The translations under genes were made by a program, and so were the position numbers. DNA of 28,530 nt from contig CAZIGW010000278.1 in NCBI GenBank assembly GCA_964538565.1, positions 1-28,530 of the forward strand, written 5' to 3'. Positions 22,121 to 28,530 of this stretch are shown here, piece after piece (the first letter of the stretch is position 1; each line of letters begins with the position of its first letter). Source of the stretch: CAYVBN01 sp964538565. Lineage in GTDB: Bacteria > Pseudomonadota > Alphaproteobacteria > Rhizobiales > Xanthobacteraceae. Under the pieces are notes generated by a model. It had not been told where the DNA came from. It did no database searches and worked only from the letters and a program-made list of their open reading frames with translations.

Positions 22121-22486
22121 TCAACGGCGCGGCACGTTCGCGGGCGGGCGCGGTGACAATTCGCTGGTCGCGGATCGCGCCGGCCTGCGCGGCTGCGCGC
22201 GATGGCTCGCAGGCTTTGCCGTGCCACCGACCGAAAGCAGATAGCTCGAAAGCAGGCGCGCCGAGGTCTCGTCGGCGGTGTAGTGCTCGCTCAGGAAATT
22301 CGTCAGCGTCCAGCTGAATCGACCCTTCGCGAGGCCGCGCGGGGTGTGGTGGCAGGACGAGCAGTTGGCGGCGAAGAGCTGCGCGCCCGTCTTGCCGGCG
22401 TCGAAGTTCTCCGCCGCCGTCGGCCCGATGCCGACCGCGAGCACGATCCCTGACAGCGCCAAGCGATACGCCTGTGCGGAGGTCAC
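22121..22486 (-). CDS. Small exported c-type cytochrome
   Basis: 121 residues from a GTG at 22486, with GAGGGGGG six bases upstream. A signal peptide (about residues 1-25, ending TAA before ENFDAG) precedes AGKTGAQLFAANCSSCHHTP, with one haem site C42-S-S-C45-H46. After the haem site comes FLSEHYTADETSARLLSSYLL, a helix typical of class I cytochromes; no single sixth-ligand Met was identified, as the protein has almost no Met after the haem motif. The last 30 residues are rich in Pro/Arg/Ser and probably disordered. A periplasmic electron carrier or a structural haem protein is likely. Confidence 0.85.
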   Translation of the reverse strand: MTSAQAYRLALSGIVLAVGIGPTAAENFDAGKTGAQLFAANCSSCHHTPRGLAKGRFSWTLTNFLSEHYTADETSARLLSSYLLSVGGTAKPASHRAQPRRPARSATSELSPRPPANVPRR

Positions 22487-22583
22487 GCGCGTCCCCCCTC
22501 CGTTGCTCCCGGACTGCGATCGTCGGTGAGGATTGCGGCAAAAATCGTGGCCGAATCCCGGCGCGCGAACTCGCGGTCGCAAA

Positions 22584-22606
22584 CCTCCCGGCTCCGGGCC
22601 GGGAGG
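22584..22606 (-). terminator. Hairpin downstream of the small exported protein gene
   Basis: CCTCCCGGC (22584-22592) pairs perfectly with GCCGGGAGG (22598-22606) around a five-base loop. It lies 38 bp beyond the stop of the leftward 82-residue gene and is followed in that direction by only TTTG. A plausible terminator with a short U-tract. Confidence 0.45.
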
Positions 22607-22643
22607 TCCGCGCCGGGATGCCGGCGTCCGATCGCGGACCGAT

Positions 22644-22892
22644 TTACCGGTCCGTGCCGAACGTGCGCGCGATCTCGAGCCGGATGGAGGGATCGGGATC
22701 GCGGCCGGCGTACCTGCCGTTGACGAACACGTCGTCGCCACGCGGAGCGACGGCGGCCATCTCGGCGGACTGGCCGTAGGCCCCGGTCGACCATGGCGCG
22801 ACCATGCGCACATGCCGGTCCGGTGCCGTCCGCGCCATCGCGGGCGCCGCCGCGATCGACGCGAGCACGAGTGTGGTGAGCAAGGCTTTCAT
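22644..22892 (-). CDS. Small exported hypothetical protein
   Basis: 82 residues from the ATG at 22892, with GAGGAGAG seven bases upstream. A signal peptide (MKALLTTLVLASIAAAPAMA, cleaved near residue 20) leads to a 60-residue tail containing DDVFVNGRYAGRDPDPSIRL and ending EIARTFGTDR. The 'NGRY.G.DPD..IR' stretch looks like that of small uncharacterised exported proteins in Bradyrhizobium-type genomes. No function can be assigned. Confidence 0.72.
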   Translation of the reverse strand: MKALLTTLVLASIAAAPAMARTAPDRHVRMVAPWSTGAYGQSAEMAAVAPRGDDVFVNGRYAGRDPDPSIRLEIARTFGTDR

Positions 22893-22922
22893 GTCATCTC
22901 TCCTCATTGGGAGACGGTTCTC

Positions 22923-22950
22923 GACGCGTGCGTCGTCGCGAGCACGCGTC
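22923..22950. promoter_or_regulatory. Palindrome upstream of the small exported protein gene
   Basis: GACGCGTG (22923-22930) and CACGCGTC (22943-22950) are perfect 8-bp inverted arms with a 12-bp spacer, 30 bp upstream of the leftward start at 22892. A third GACGCGTG occurs at 23016-23023. The arrangement resembles an operator for a dimeric regulator acting on one or both flanking genes. The remaining gap up to 23162 holds nothing else that I recognise. Confidence 0.4.
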
Positions 22951-23162
22951 ACCGTTTCCGACCGACTTGATCGGCGCGGGGCGGCTCGCATTCCGGAGAT
23001 CAACTCTTTTTGAGAGACGCGTGTAGGCGGACCGGTCCCGAAGCATCCGGCCGCCGTCCGCTGACTCGCCGCGGCCCGGACCGTAGGGCGCCATGCCGGT
23101 TGAAGAACGCGCCCGGAGGGAGCAAAAGCGCGGAGTCACTCATATCAGGAGGAGCGGCCATC

Positions 23163-23594
23163 ATGCCGACGATCGGAAAACACTGGCATGCGAAGCATCA
23201 GGACGAACTGACGTTCGGCCAGCGCGTGGCCGACGGCGTCGCCGCGATGATGGGCTCGTGGTCGTTCATCATCGGGCAATCGGTCATTCTGTTCGCCTGG
23301 GTGGTGCTCAACGTCGTCGCCTACGTCGACCACTGGGACCCCTACCCGTTCATCCTGCTGAACCTGGCGCTGTCGTTCCAGGCCGCCTACGCGGCGCCGT
23401 TCATCATGATCAGTCAGAACCGGCAGGCCGAACGCGACCGCCACCAGGCCGAGGAAGACTATCGCACGAACCTCGAGGCCGAGCGCCGCATCGAAGCCCT
23501 GCAGGTCGCCATCGCCGCGCTCGAGGCCAACAAGCTGGATCGGATTTTGGAGTTGTTGGAGAAGCGGCTGCCGGAAGGACAGGCGGGAGTGTAA
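23163..23594 (+). CDS. DUF1003 membrane protein
   Basis: 143 residues; ATG at 23163 with AGGAGGAG upstream. The DUF1003 signature is present: TFGQRVADGVAAMMGSWSFI, then a first membrane helix (IIGQSVILFAWVVLNVVAYV), WDPYPFILLNLALSFQAAYA forming a second helix, and PFIMISQNRQAERDR, followed by a charged C-terminal coiled coil to residue 138 (EEDYRTNLEAERRIEALQVA). The family is widespread and uncharacterised, with the coiled coil on the cytoplasmic side. A good terminator follows its stop codon. Confidence 0.93.
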   Translation: MPTIGKHWHAKHQDELTFGQRVADGVAAMMGSWSFIIGQSVILFAWVVLNVVAYVDHWDPYPFILLNLALSFQAAYAAPFIMISQNRQAERDRHQAEEDYRTNLEAERRIEALQVAIAALEANKLDRILELLEKRLPEGQAGV

Positions 23595-23620
23595 TTGCAC
23601 ATACAGCAAACAGGCTCCCC

Positions 23621-23643
23621 GTAGCGGTCGCTACCTTTTTTTG
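23621..23643 (+). terminator. Rho-independent terminator of the DUF1003 gene
   Basis: GTAGC (23621-23625), loop GGTC, GCTAC (23630-23634), then C and a run of seven T. It sits 26 bp after the DUF1003 stop and is the clearest intrinsic terminator in the window. Confidence 0.7.
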
Positions 23644-23656
23644 CAGACGTTGTGGG

Positions 23657-24061
23657 TTAGACGGAGGTATTCGCGCGACTCGCTGCTACCTTAAACAAAT
23701 CGGCTACTACTTTTCTGGCCTTCATATCCTTGGCAGGCGCCTCAAAAATCAGCCGGTAATCTTCGCCCCAATCTTTGGAGGCATCCCACTCTCGCACTCT
23801 TAGGACAGGCTCCTCATCGGGGCTGATGCGCTTGATCTCAAACCGGGTTTTGATTAGCCCCAGCGCCTTGGCTTTGCGCGTGTTGCGTGAAATGTCCTCT
23901 GTGGTGCCGACACTTTGCACGGTCGCATACCAACTTACTAGACTCCGACCAAGCATGTCACCGCCCGGTTTAATTCGATATGCATTTGGATCGACAGCCA
24001 GTTGCCGGCACGCCAATGAAATTATCCCACCCAAGACTCCCTTCGCCTGGCTCGCGTCCAT
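23657..24061 (-). CDS. Unrecognised protein in a low-GC patch
   Basis: 134 residues from the ATG at 24061 (GGGAG eight bases upstream); a GTG three codons earlier is less likely. It begins MDASQAKGVLGGIISLACRQ, has no signal peptide or membrane helix, and contains ATVQSVGTTEDISRNTRKAK, which may form a short HTH-like helix pair, and VREWDASKDWGEDYRLIFEA near the C-terminus. I do not recognise a family. Base composition and codon choice are much less GC-biased than in the flanking genes, pointing to recent acquisition. Its orientation is opposite to the gene on its left and the same as the cox genes on its right. Confidence 0.6.
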   Translation of the reverse strand: MDASQAKGVLGGIISLACRQLAVDPNAYRIKPGGDMLGRSLVSWYATVQSVGTTEDISRNTRKAKALGLIKTRFEIKRISPDEEPVLRVREWDASKDWGEDYRLIFEAPAKDMKARKVVADLFKVAASRANTSV

Positions 24062-24173
24062 CAACAGCACTCCCTTCTATCATTTCTCATTCCTGCGTTC
24101 GATCGACCAAACGCCAATATTGCTGCTCGACGCCCCTTGGCGGGGTGAGCGTCGGCCTGCGCGACTCTCCCGA

Positions 24174-24380
24174 TCATCTGCGATAGTGAATGTCTGACAT
24201 ACGAACCTCAGCATCAATTTGTTCTGTCTTGAGCATGAGTAACGCCGATTCGTACTGCAGCTCCTGTGACGGATGCGGCCCAACGATCATTGATTTAGTT
24301 GGAAGACGCGATCCAATTTCAAATAGTTCAATATAAAGAACAATTTTTCCGCTTCTCGCGCGAATTTTATCGCCTTTCAT
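24174..24380 (-). CDS. Possible small gene in the low-GC patch
   Basis: 68 residues from the ATG at 24380, which has GGAGG three bases upstream (rather close). The sequence (IVLYIELFEIGSRLPTKSMI, then GPHPSQELQYESALLMLKTE) has an ordinary amino-acid composition for a soluble alpha/beta peptide and does not look like an antisense shadow, because no gene lies opposite. No family is recognised. The rest of 24062-24514 contains no other feature that I can support. Confidence 0.35.
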   Translation of the reverse strand: MKGDKIRARSGKIVLYIELFEIGSRLPTKSMIVGPHPSQELQYESALLMLKTEQIDAEVRMSDIHYRR

Positions 24381-24514
24381 CTGCCTCCGTAAATCTCGTT
24401 TTGAAAAATCTAGATCTATCTGCCGAGATATACTCCGCGGTTGTCAGTTTCTTGAGCCTCGAAAACCAACCTCTGACGATCTTCTGATTTAAAATACGAC
24501 TTCTTGCGCGTCTC

Positions 24515-25324
24515 TCATCTCCTCCCCCTCCTCACCTTCACGATCTCCGCCAGAATCGACACCGCGATCTCGTCGGGCGTGATGGCGCCGAGGTCGAGGC
24601 CGGCGGGGCATTTGAGCTTCGCCAGGCGCTCGGGCGCGATGCCGCTCGCGGCGAGCTTCGCCTTCAGGGCCTCCGCCTTCTTCCTGCTGCCCACGAAGGC
24701 GACGTAGTCGACGTCGATCGCGAGCGCGGCCGAGAGCGCCGCCTCGTCGCCGCGGCCCTGCGTCGAGACGACCACGAAGCGCCGGCCCGCCTCCTCGACC
24801 GGCAGCGCGTAGCCTTCGATCGCGCGGTCGACCTCACCGAAGACGCCCTGATCCGCAGCCGGCGCGCAGACGGTGACGGAGAAGCCGATGCGGCGCGCGA
24901 GATCGGCGATCGCGACCGCGACCGGGCTCGCCCCGCACACGACGACCTGCGGGCGCGGCAGCACCGGCTCGACGAAGACGTCCATCGTGCCCTGGCTCGG
25001 GCACAGGTTTTTTGCAAACCGGATGCCGCCCTCTTCCTCGCCGGCGTGCACGCCTTTTTCTTCGAGCGCGTCGGGCGGCTGGATCGAGACGAGCCGCGCC
25101 CGGCCGTCGGCGAGCGCCGCCGGCGCGGCCTTGAGCACGGCTGCGCGGGCGCAGCCGCCGCCGATCCAGCCTTCGGAGACCGTCCCGTCCGGCAGGATCA
25201 GCGCCTTGGCGCCGGCCTTGGCGGCGGTCGCCGCGACGGTGCGCACCACCGTCGCGAGCGCGAACGGCTCGCCGCTCGCCTGCCGCTGCGAGATGAGGTC
25301 GAGAATGTCGCCTTTGCGTTTCAT
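24515..25324 (-). CDS. coxF: XdhC/CoxF-family molybdenum-hydroxylase maturation protein
   Basis: 269 residues; ATG at 25324, four bases after the CoxE stop. The XdhC N-terminal domain is seen in FALATVVRTVAATAAKAGAK and GWIGGGCARAAVLKAA (52-67, with the conserved GG.C), and the C-terminal Rossmann domain in PQVVVCGASPVAVAIADLAR, YVAFVGSRKKAEALKAKL, and CPAGLDLGAITPDEIAVSIL. These proteins bind molybdenum cofactor and help insert the sulfurated form into xanthine- or CO-dehydrogenase-type enzymes. The order L-D-E-F here matches the carboxydotroph cox cluster, so CoxF is the best name. Confidence 0.9.
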   Translation of the reverse strand: MKRKGDILDLISQRQASGEPFALATVVRTVAATAAKAGAKALILPDGTVSEGWIGGGCARAAVLKAAPAALADGRARLVSIQPPDALEEKGVHAGEEEGGIRFAKNLCPSQGTMDVFVEPVLPRPQVVVCGASPVAVAIADLARRIGFSVTVCAPAADQGVFGEVDRAIEGYALPVEEAGRRFVVVSTQGRGDEAALSAALAIDVDYVAFVGSRKKAEALKAKLAASGIAPERLAKLKCPAGLDLGAITPDEIAVSILAEIVKVRRGRR

Positions 25325-25328
25325 GGCG

Positions 25329-26522
25329 TCAGATCCTCGCGAGATAGGGCTCGAGCGCCGCCAGGCTTTCGAGATTGTGCGCCGGCGCGAACAGGTCGAC
25401 GTACGGCAGCGCCGCCTGCATGCCGCGCGCCTGCGGTGAGTAGTCGCGCCAGCCGATCAGCGGATTGAGCCAGACAATGCGGCGGCAGCGCCGGCGCAGG
25501 CGCCGCATCTCCTCGGCGAGCCGTTCGGGCGCGCCGGTGTCGTAGCCGTCCGACACGATCATCACGGCCGTGCGCGAATTGATCACGCGGCGCGCGTGCC
25601 AGCGGTTGAACGTGGCCAGGCTCTCGCCGATGCGCGTGCCGCCGCCGATGCCCTGCGCCATCAGCGAGAGGCGGTCGACCGCGCGCGTCACGTCGTGGTC
25701 GCGCAGCGAGGCTGAGACGTGGGCGAGCCGGGTGTGGAACACGAAAGCCTCCGCCTCGCGGAAGGCATCGAGCACGCCGTGCAGGAAACGCACGAAGAAC
25801 GCGGTGTAGAGGCTCATCGAGCCGGAGGCGTCGAGCAGCACGACGAGGCGCAGCGGCTTGATCTTGCGGCGACGCCAGGCGAGATCGACCAGGGTGCCGC
25901 CCTGCGAGACGTTGCGGTGGATGGTGCGGCGCAGATCGATGCGCCGCCCGCGCCGGCGCACCCGCTCCCGCCGCACGAGCCGCGCCCGCATCGCGCGCGA
26001 GAGCCGGGCGGCGAGCGCGTAGGCTTCGGCCACGTCCTTCGGATCGACGATGTGGCGCATGTCGGCGCGCGCGAGGTTTTCCGCGCGCGAGGCGCCCTCG
26101 CGCCGGCCGCGCCCGTCGGCCGATGCGTCGCCGTCTTCGCCGGTACGGCGCTCGACATGATCGGGCATTCCCTCACCCTCTTGGCCCGCCGGCGAGAGCG
26201 TGCGCAGAGGCGACCTGGTCGCCGTCGACGAGCTGGCCGCCACCTGCGCGCGGCGCATGCCGCGGCCCAGCCACACCGCGTCGAAGATCTCGTCGAACCG
26301 CTCCCAGTCGGAATGCGTGGCGCAGAAAAGCGCGCGCAGCGCCGGCTTGAGGCGCGAGGGCCGCGCGGCGGCGGGCGAGGCCAGCACTGCGAGCGCATCG
26401 TGCGTCTCGGAAAGGCCGACCTTGAAGCCGTTCTCCCGCAGCGTGCGCACGAACGCGGCGAGCCGGCGGCGCAGACCGGGGCCGATGCCCTCGTCGTTCT
26501 CGCTGATCGCGGCGGCCGCCAT
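25329..26522 (-). CDS. coxE: VWA-domain protein, CoxE type
   Basis: 397 residues from the ATG at 26522 (GGAG nine bases upstream). A GTG at 26543, overlapping the coxD stop as GTGA, is a realistic alternative adding seven residues. The N-terminal 90 residues (FVRTLRENGFKVGLSETHDA, FCATHSDWERFDEIFDAVWL) match CoxE/YehP proteins. A low-complexity, charged linker spans about 95-155. The von Willebrand A domain follows, with the metal-ion site D231-A-S233-G-S235 in LRLVVLLDASGSMSLYTAFF and later IVSDGYDTG. CoxE works with the MoxR ATPase CoxD; in Oligotropha the pair is implicated in building the Mo-Cu centre of CO dehydrogenase. Confidence 0.93.
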   Translation of the reverse strand: MAAAAISENDEGIGPGLRRRLAAFVRTLRENGFKVGLSETHDALAVLASPAAARPSRLKPALRALFCATHSDWERFDEIFDAVWLGRGMRRAQVAASSSTATRSPLRTLSPAGQEGEGMPDHVERRTGEDGDASADGRGRREGASRAENLARADMRHIVDPKDVAEAYALAARLSRAMRARLVRRERVRRRGRRIDLRRTIHRNVSQGGTLVDLAWRRRKIKPLRLVVLLDASGSMSLYTAFFVRFLHGVLDAFREAEAFVFHTRLAHVSASLRDHDVTRAVDRLSLMAQGIGGGTRIGESLATFNRWHARRVINSRTAVMIVSDGYDTGAPERLAEEMRRLRRRCRRIVWLNPLIGWRDYSPQARGMQAALPYVDLFAPAHNLESLAALEPYLARI

Positions 26523-26539
26523 CGCGTCCTGCTCCGCGC

Positions 26540-27415
26540 TCACGCCACCTTGCCGAGCAGCCGGTCGGTCACCTCGCGGGTGAGCCGCGCGCGGTCCTCG
26601 TGCGTCTTGAGGAGGCACATCATCGTGTCGAACACCGCCTCCGGTTCCTGCCGCAGGTCGTGCAGTTCGAGGCCCGCGAGCGTCGCCGTCCAATCGAGCG
26701 TCTCGGCGACCCCCGGCACCTTGCGCAGGTCCTCCCTGCGGATCGCCGCCACCATGCGGGCGACCTGGTGCGCCAGCGCCGTGTCGATGCCCGGCACCTT
26801 GGCGAGGATGATGCGCGCCTCGCGCTCGACGTCGGGAAAATCGACGTAGTGATAGAGGCAGCGGCGGCGCAGCGCGTCCGAGAGCTCGCGCGTTCCGTTG
26901 GAGGTGAGCACCACGCGCGGGATAGAGGTCGCCTTGACGGTGCCGAGTTCCGGAATGCTCACCTGGAATTCCGACAGCAGCTCCAGCAAGAATGCCTCGA
27001 ATTCCTCGTCCGCGCGGTCGACCTCGTCGATCAGCAGCACCGGCCGTGCCAGGCGGCGGATGGCGGCTAGCAGCGGCCGTTCGAGCAGATATTTCTCCGA
27101 GAAGATGTGCTCCTCGATGGCGTCGGCGTCCTCGCCCGCGCTCTCGCGCGTCTTGATGGCGAGCAGTTGCCGCTGGTAGTTCCACTCGTAGAGCGCGGCG
27201 TTCTGGTCGAGCCCCTCGTAGCACTGCAGGCGAATCAACTCCGCGCCGTGCACGGCGGCGAGCGCCTTGGCGACCTCGGTCTTGCCGACGCCCGCCTCGC
27301 CTTCGAGCAGCAGCGGGCGCTTGAGGAATTCCATCAGCCAGAGCGCGGTCGCGATGTCGCGGTCGGCCACGTAGCCGACGGCGGCGAGGCGATCCGAGAT
27401 TTCATCGCGGTTCAT
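26540..27415 (-). CDS. coxD: MoxR-family AAA+ ATPase, CoxD type
   Basis: 291 residues; ATG at 27415, giving MNRDEISDRLAAVGYVADRD. Walker A is GEAGVGKT (39-46), Walker B is VLLIDEVD (126-133), sensor 1 is TSNGTRELSD (171-180, Asn173), followed by arginine-finger candidates in ALRRRCLYHYVDFPD. An insertion with IFSEKYLLERPLLAAIRRLA is characteristic of MoxR. It acts as a chaperone-like ATPase with the adjacent VWA protein to mature a metalloenzyme, here most likely the molybdenum hydroxylase encoded upstream. A palindromic element of about 170 bp separates it from the large-subunit gene. Confidence 0.95.
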   Translation of the reverse strand: MNRDEISDRLAAVGYVADRDIATALWLMEFLKRPLLLEGEAGVGKTEVAKALAAVHGAELIRLQCYEGLDQNAALYEWNYQRQLLAIKTRESAGEDADAIEEHIFSEKYLLERPLLAAIRRLARPVLLIDEVDRADEEFEAFLLELLSEFQVSIPELGTVKATSIPRVVLTSNGTRELSDALRRRCLYHYVDFPDVEREARIILAKVPGIDTALAHQVARMVAAIRREDLRKVPGVAETLDWTATLAGLELHDLRQEPEAVFDTMMCLLKTHEDRARLTREVTDRLLGKVA

Positions 27416-27452
27416 TGGCTCTTGCTGCGATCCTCTAGTGCAAGGACTTCTG

Positions 27453-27498
27453 TCCCGGGCGCACCGCAGCGCGTGAGCGCTGCGGTGCAGAACCGGGA
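27453..27498. repeat. Long perfect hairpin, first half of a palindromic element
   Basis: GCACCGCAGCGC (27461-27472) and GCGCTGCGGTGC (27477-27488) form a perfect 12-bp stem with a GTGA loop. TCCCGG (27453-27458) and CCGGGA (27493-27498) extend it after a small internal loop. It resembles the dispersed CCGGG-bounded palindromes found between genes in Bradyrhizobium-type genomes. No T-tract follows in either direction. It could reduce read-through from the large-subunit gene into coxD. Confidence 0.8.
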
Positions 27499-27530
27499 TA
27501 TGCTGGTTGGAGAGATATGCATTGTCTGTG

Positions 27531-27616
27531 GATCCCGCATCCGCGGTGTACCGCACGCAGCCAGGTATACGCAGATCGCGTGGACCTATTTGCGTGCGCT
27601 GCACCGCGTGCGGGAC
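27531..27616. repeat. Imperfect inverted repeat, second half of the palindromic element
   Basis: The left arm at 27531-27559 (..CCCGCA..CGCGGTG..GCACGCA) is matched on the opposite strand by 27591-27616, whose complement reads GTCCCGCACGCGGTG then CAGCGCACGCA. The arms differ by a few bases and small gaps around a 31-bp centre. Together with the hairpin at 27453-27498 it forms one structured element just after the large-subunit stop codon at 27628. Confidence 0.7.
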
Positions 27617-27627
27617 ACGAGGCAGCG

Positions 27628-28530
27628 TCACGCATGCAGGCCCAATTTGTCCGCCGCCATCCAGGTACGCCAGTGGTCGTGCGGCATCGGAATGTGCGTC
27701 GAGCCGAGGAACTTGAAAGCGTCGTTCACCGCGTTGGCGAAACACGGCACGCCGCCGACATTCGGGCTCTCGCCGACCCCCTTGGCGCCGATCGGATGGT
27801 GCGGCGAGGGCGTGGTGGTCCAGTCGGTTTCCCACTTCGGCGTCTCGACCGCGGTCGGCATGAAGTAGTCGAGGAACGAGGCGGTCGTGACGTTGCCGTC
27901 GTCGTCGTAGTGGATCTCCTGGCCCATGGCGATGCCGAAGGCCTCGGTGAGGCCGCCGTGGATCTGCCCCTCGATGATCATCGGGTTGATGCGGGTGCCG
28001 CAATCGTCGAGCGCGTAGAACCGCCGCACCTTGGTGACGCCGGTATCGACGTCGACGTCCACCACGCAGATGTAAGCGCCGAACGGGTAGGTCATGTTCG
28101 GCGGGTCGTAGTAGCTTACCGCCTCGAGACCGGGTTCCATGCCCGGCGGCACGCTGTGATAGGCGGCCCAGGCGAGCTCGGTCATGGTCTTGAATCGCTC
28201 TGGGTTGCCCTTCACGCGGAAACGATCGACGTCCCATTCGAGGTCATCGTCGTGCACTTCCAGCATGAAGGCCGCGATCATCTGCGCCTTGGCCTTGATC
28301 TTGCGGCAGGCCATGGCGGTGGCGGCGCCGGACACCGGCGTCGAGCGCGAGCCATAGGTGCCGAGCCCGTAGGGCGCGGTGTCGGTGTTGCCCTCCTCGA
28401 CGGTGATCCCGTCGGCGGGAAGCCCGAGCTCGCTCGCGATGATCTGGGCGTAGGTGGTCTCGTGCCCCTGCCCCTGGCTCTTGGTCCCGAGGCGGCAGAT
28501 GCCGGTGCCGGTCGGATGGATGCGGATCTC
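27628..28530 (-). CDS. coxL: CoxL-type molybdopterin-binding large subunit, C-terminal part (cut by right edge)
   Basis: The last 300 residues are present; the frame is open to the window end. Family features: GTKSQGQGHETTYAQIIASE (15-34 of the visible part, Mo-cofactor loop with QGQGHET), APYGLGTYGSRSTP (52-65), DCGTRINPMIIEGQIHGG (176-193), and GAKGVGESP (248-256), whose Glu254 corresponds to the catalytic Glu near molybdenum. The loop that separates form I CO dehydrogenase (AYxCSFR) from form II (AYRGAGR) lies outside the window, so CO oxidation cannot be decided here; other aldehyde, purine or aromatic hydroxylations are possible. The position before coxD-E-F supports a cox-type enzyme. 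The stop at 27628 is followed by the palindromic element. Confidence 0.9.
   Translation of the reverse strand, partial: EIRIHPTGTGICRLGTKSQGQGHETTYAQIIASELGLPADGITVEEGNTDTAPYGLGTYGSRSTPVSGAATAMACRKIKAKAQMIAAFMLEVHDDDLEWDVDRFRVKGNPERFKTMTELAWAAYHSVPPGMEPGLEAVSYYDPPNMTYPFGAYICVVDVDVDTGVTKVRRFYALDDCGTRINPMIIEGQIHGGLTEAFGIAMGQEIHYDDDGNVTTASFLDYFMPTAVETPKWETDWTTTPSPHHPIGAKGVGESPNVGGVPCFANAVNDAFKFLGSTHIPMPHDHWRTWMAADKLGLHA

Noticed and set aside
25329..27224. A CoxE protein with a 220-residue N-terminal extension
   Set aside because: The extension runs through coxD in another frame; GTG 26543 or ATG 26522 gives the family's usual start.
26540..28237. A MoxR ATPase extended at the N-terminus into the large-subunit gene
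   Set aside because: The upstream part of the frame is out of phase with the large subunit and of shadow composition; MNRDEIS at 27415 gives the normal MoxR N-terminus.

Overview
This is GC-rich DNA, very probably from an alphaproteobacterium of the Hyphomicrobiales (Bradyrhizobium / Xanthobacteraceae side). The pointers are the dispersed palindrome beginning GCGCATGATCCCGAAAAG, the expansion of Bug-type tripartite-tricarboxylate-transporter (TTT) receptors, and a cox-type molybdenum hydroxylase cluster. The taxonomic call is inference from these traits, not from a marker gene.

Left edge (1-360): the N-terminus of a leftward tyrosine integrase, three 10-bp direct repeats in 13-bp register just upstream of it, and a CCCCAGCCA-ended sequence resembling the 3' end of a glutamine tRNA. 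This looks like the right border of an integrated element lying mostly outside the window.

Catabolic region (586-20672): an HTH-fused citrate-synthase-like gene, then a cluster of palindromic repeats, then an eight-gene leftward operon. In transcription order the operon is an argininosuccinate-lyase-like protein, a Bug receptor, an acyl-CoA synthetase, a MaoC hydratase, TctB, TctA, an Asp/Glu-racemase-like protein, and an enoyl-CoA hydratase of the hydroxycinnamoyl-CoA hydratase-lyase type. A divergent operon runs right: GlcG/HbpS-like protein, second Bug receptor, a class II aldolase carrying a signal peptide, aldehyde dehydrogenase. A LysR regulator faces a third rightward operon: third Bug receptor, 4,5-dihydroxyphthalate-decarboxylase-like protein, amidohydrolase, and two more decarboxylase-like paralogues. 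Together these look like uptake and CoA-dependent breakdown of an organic (probably aromatic or phenylpropanoid-like) acid. Several enzymes have lost hallmark active-site residues, so the chemistry is probably not the textbook one.

Housekeeping/accessory region (20806-23594): an ArsR-SRPBCC-DUF1801 operon, a small c-type cytochrome, a small exported protein, and a DUF1003 membrane protein followed by a good intrinsic terminator.

Right part (23600-28530): a roughly 0.9-kb stretch of clearly lower GC with one or two unrecognised genes, then a leftward cox-type cluster. It holds the C-terminal 300 residues of a CoxL-like large subunit (cut by the window edge), a MoxR ATPase (CoxD), a VWA protein (CoxE) and an XdhC-family protein (CoxF). 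A large palindromic element sits between coxL and coxD.
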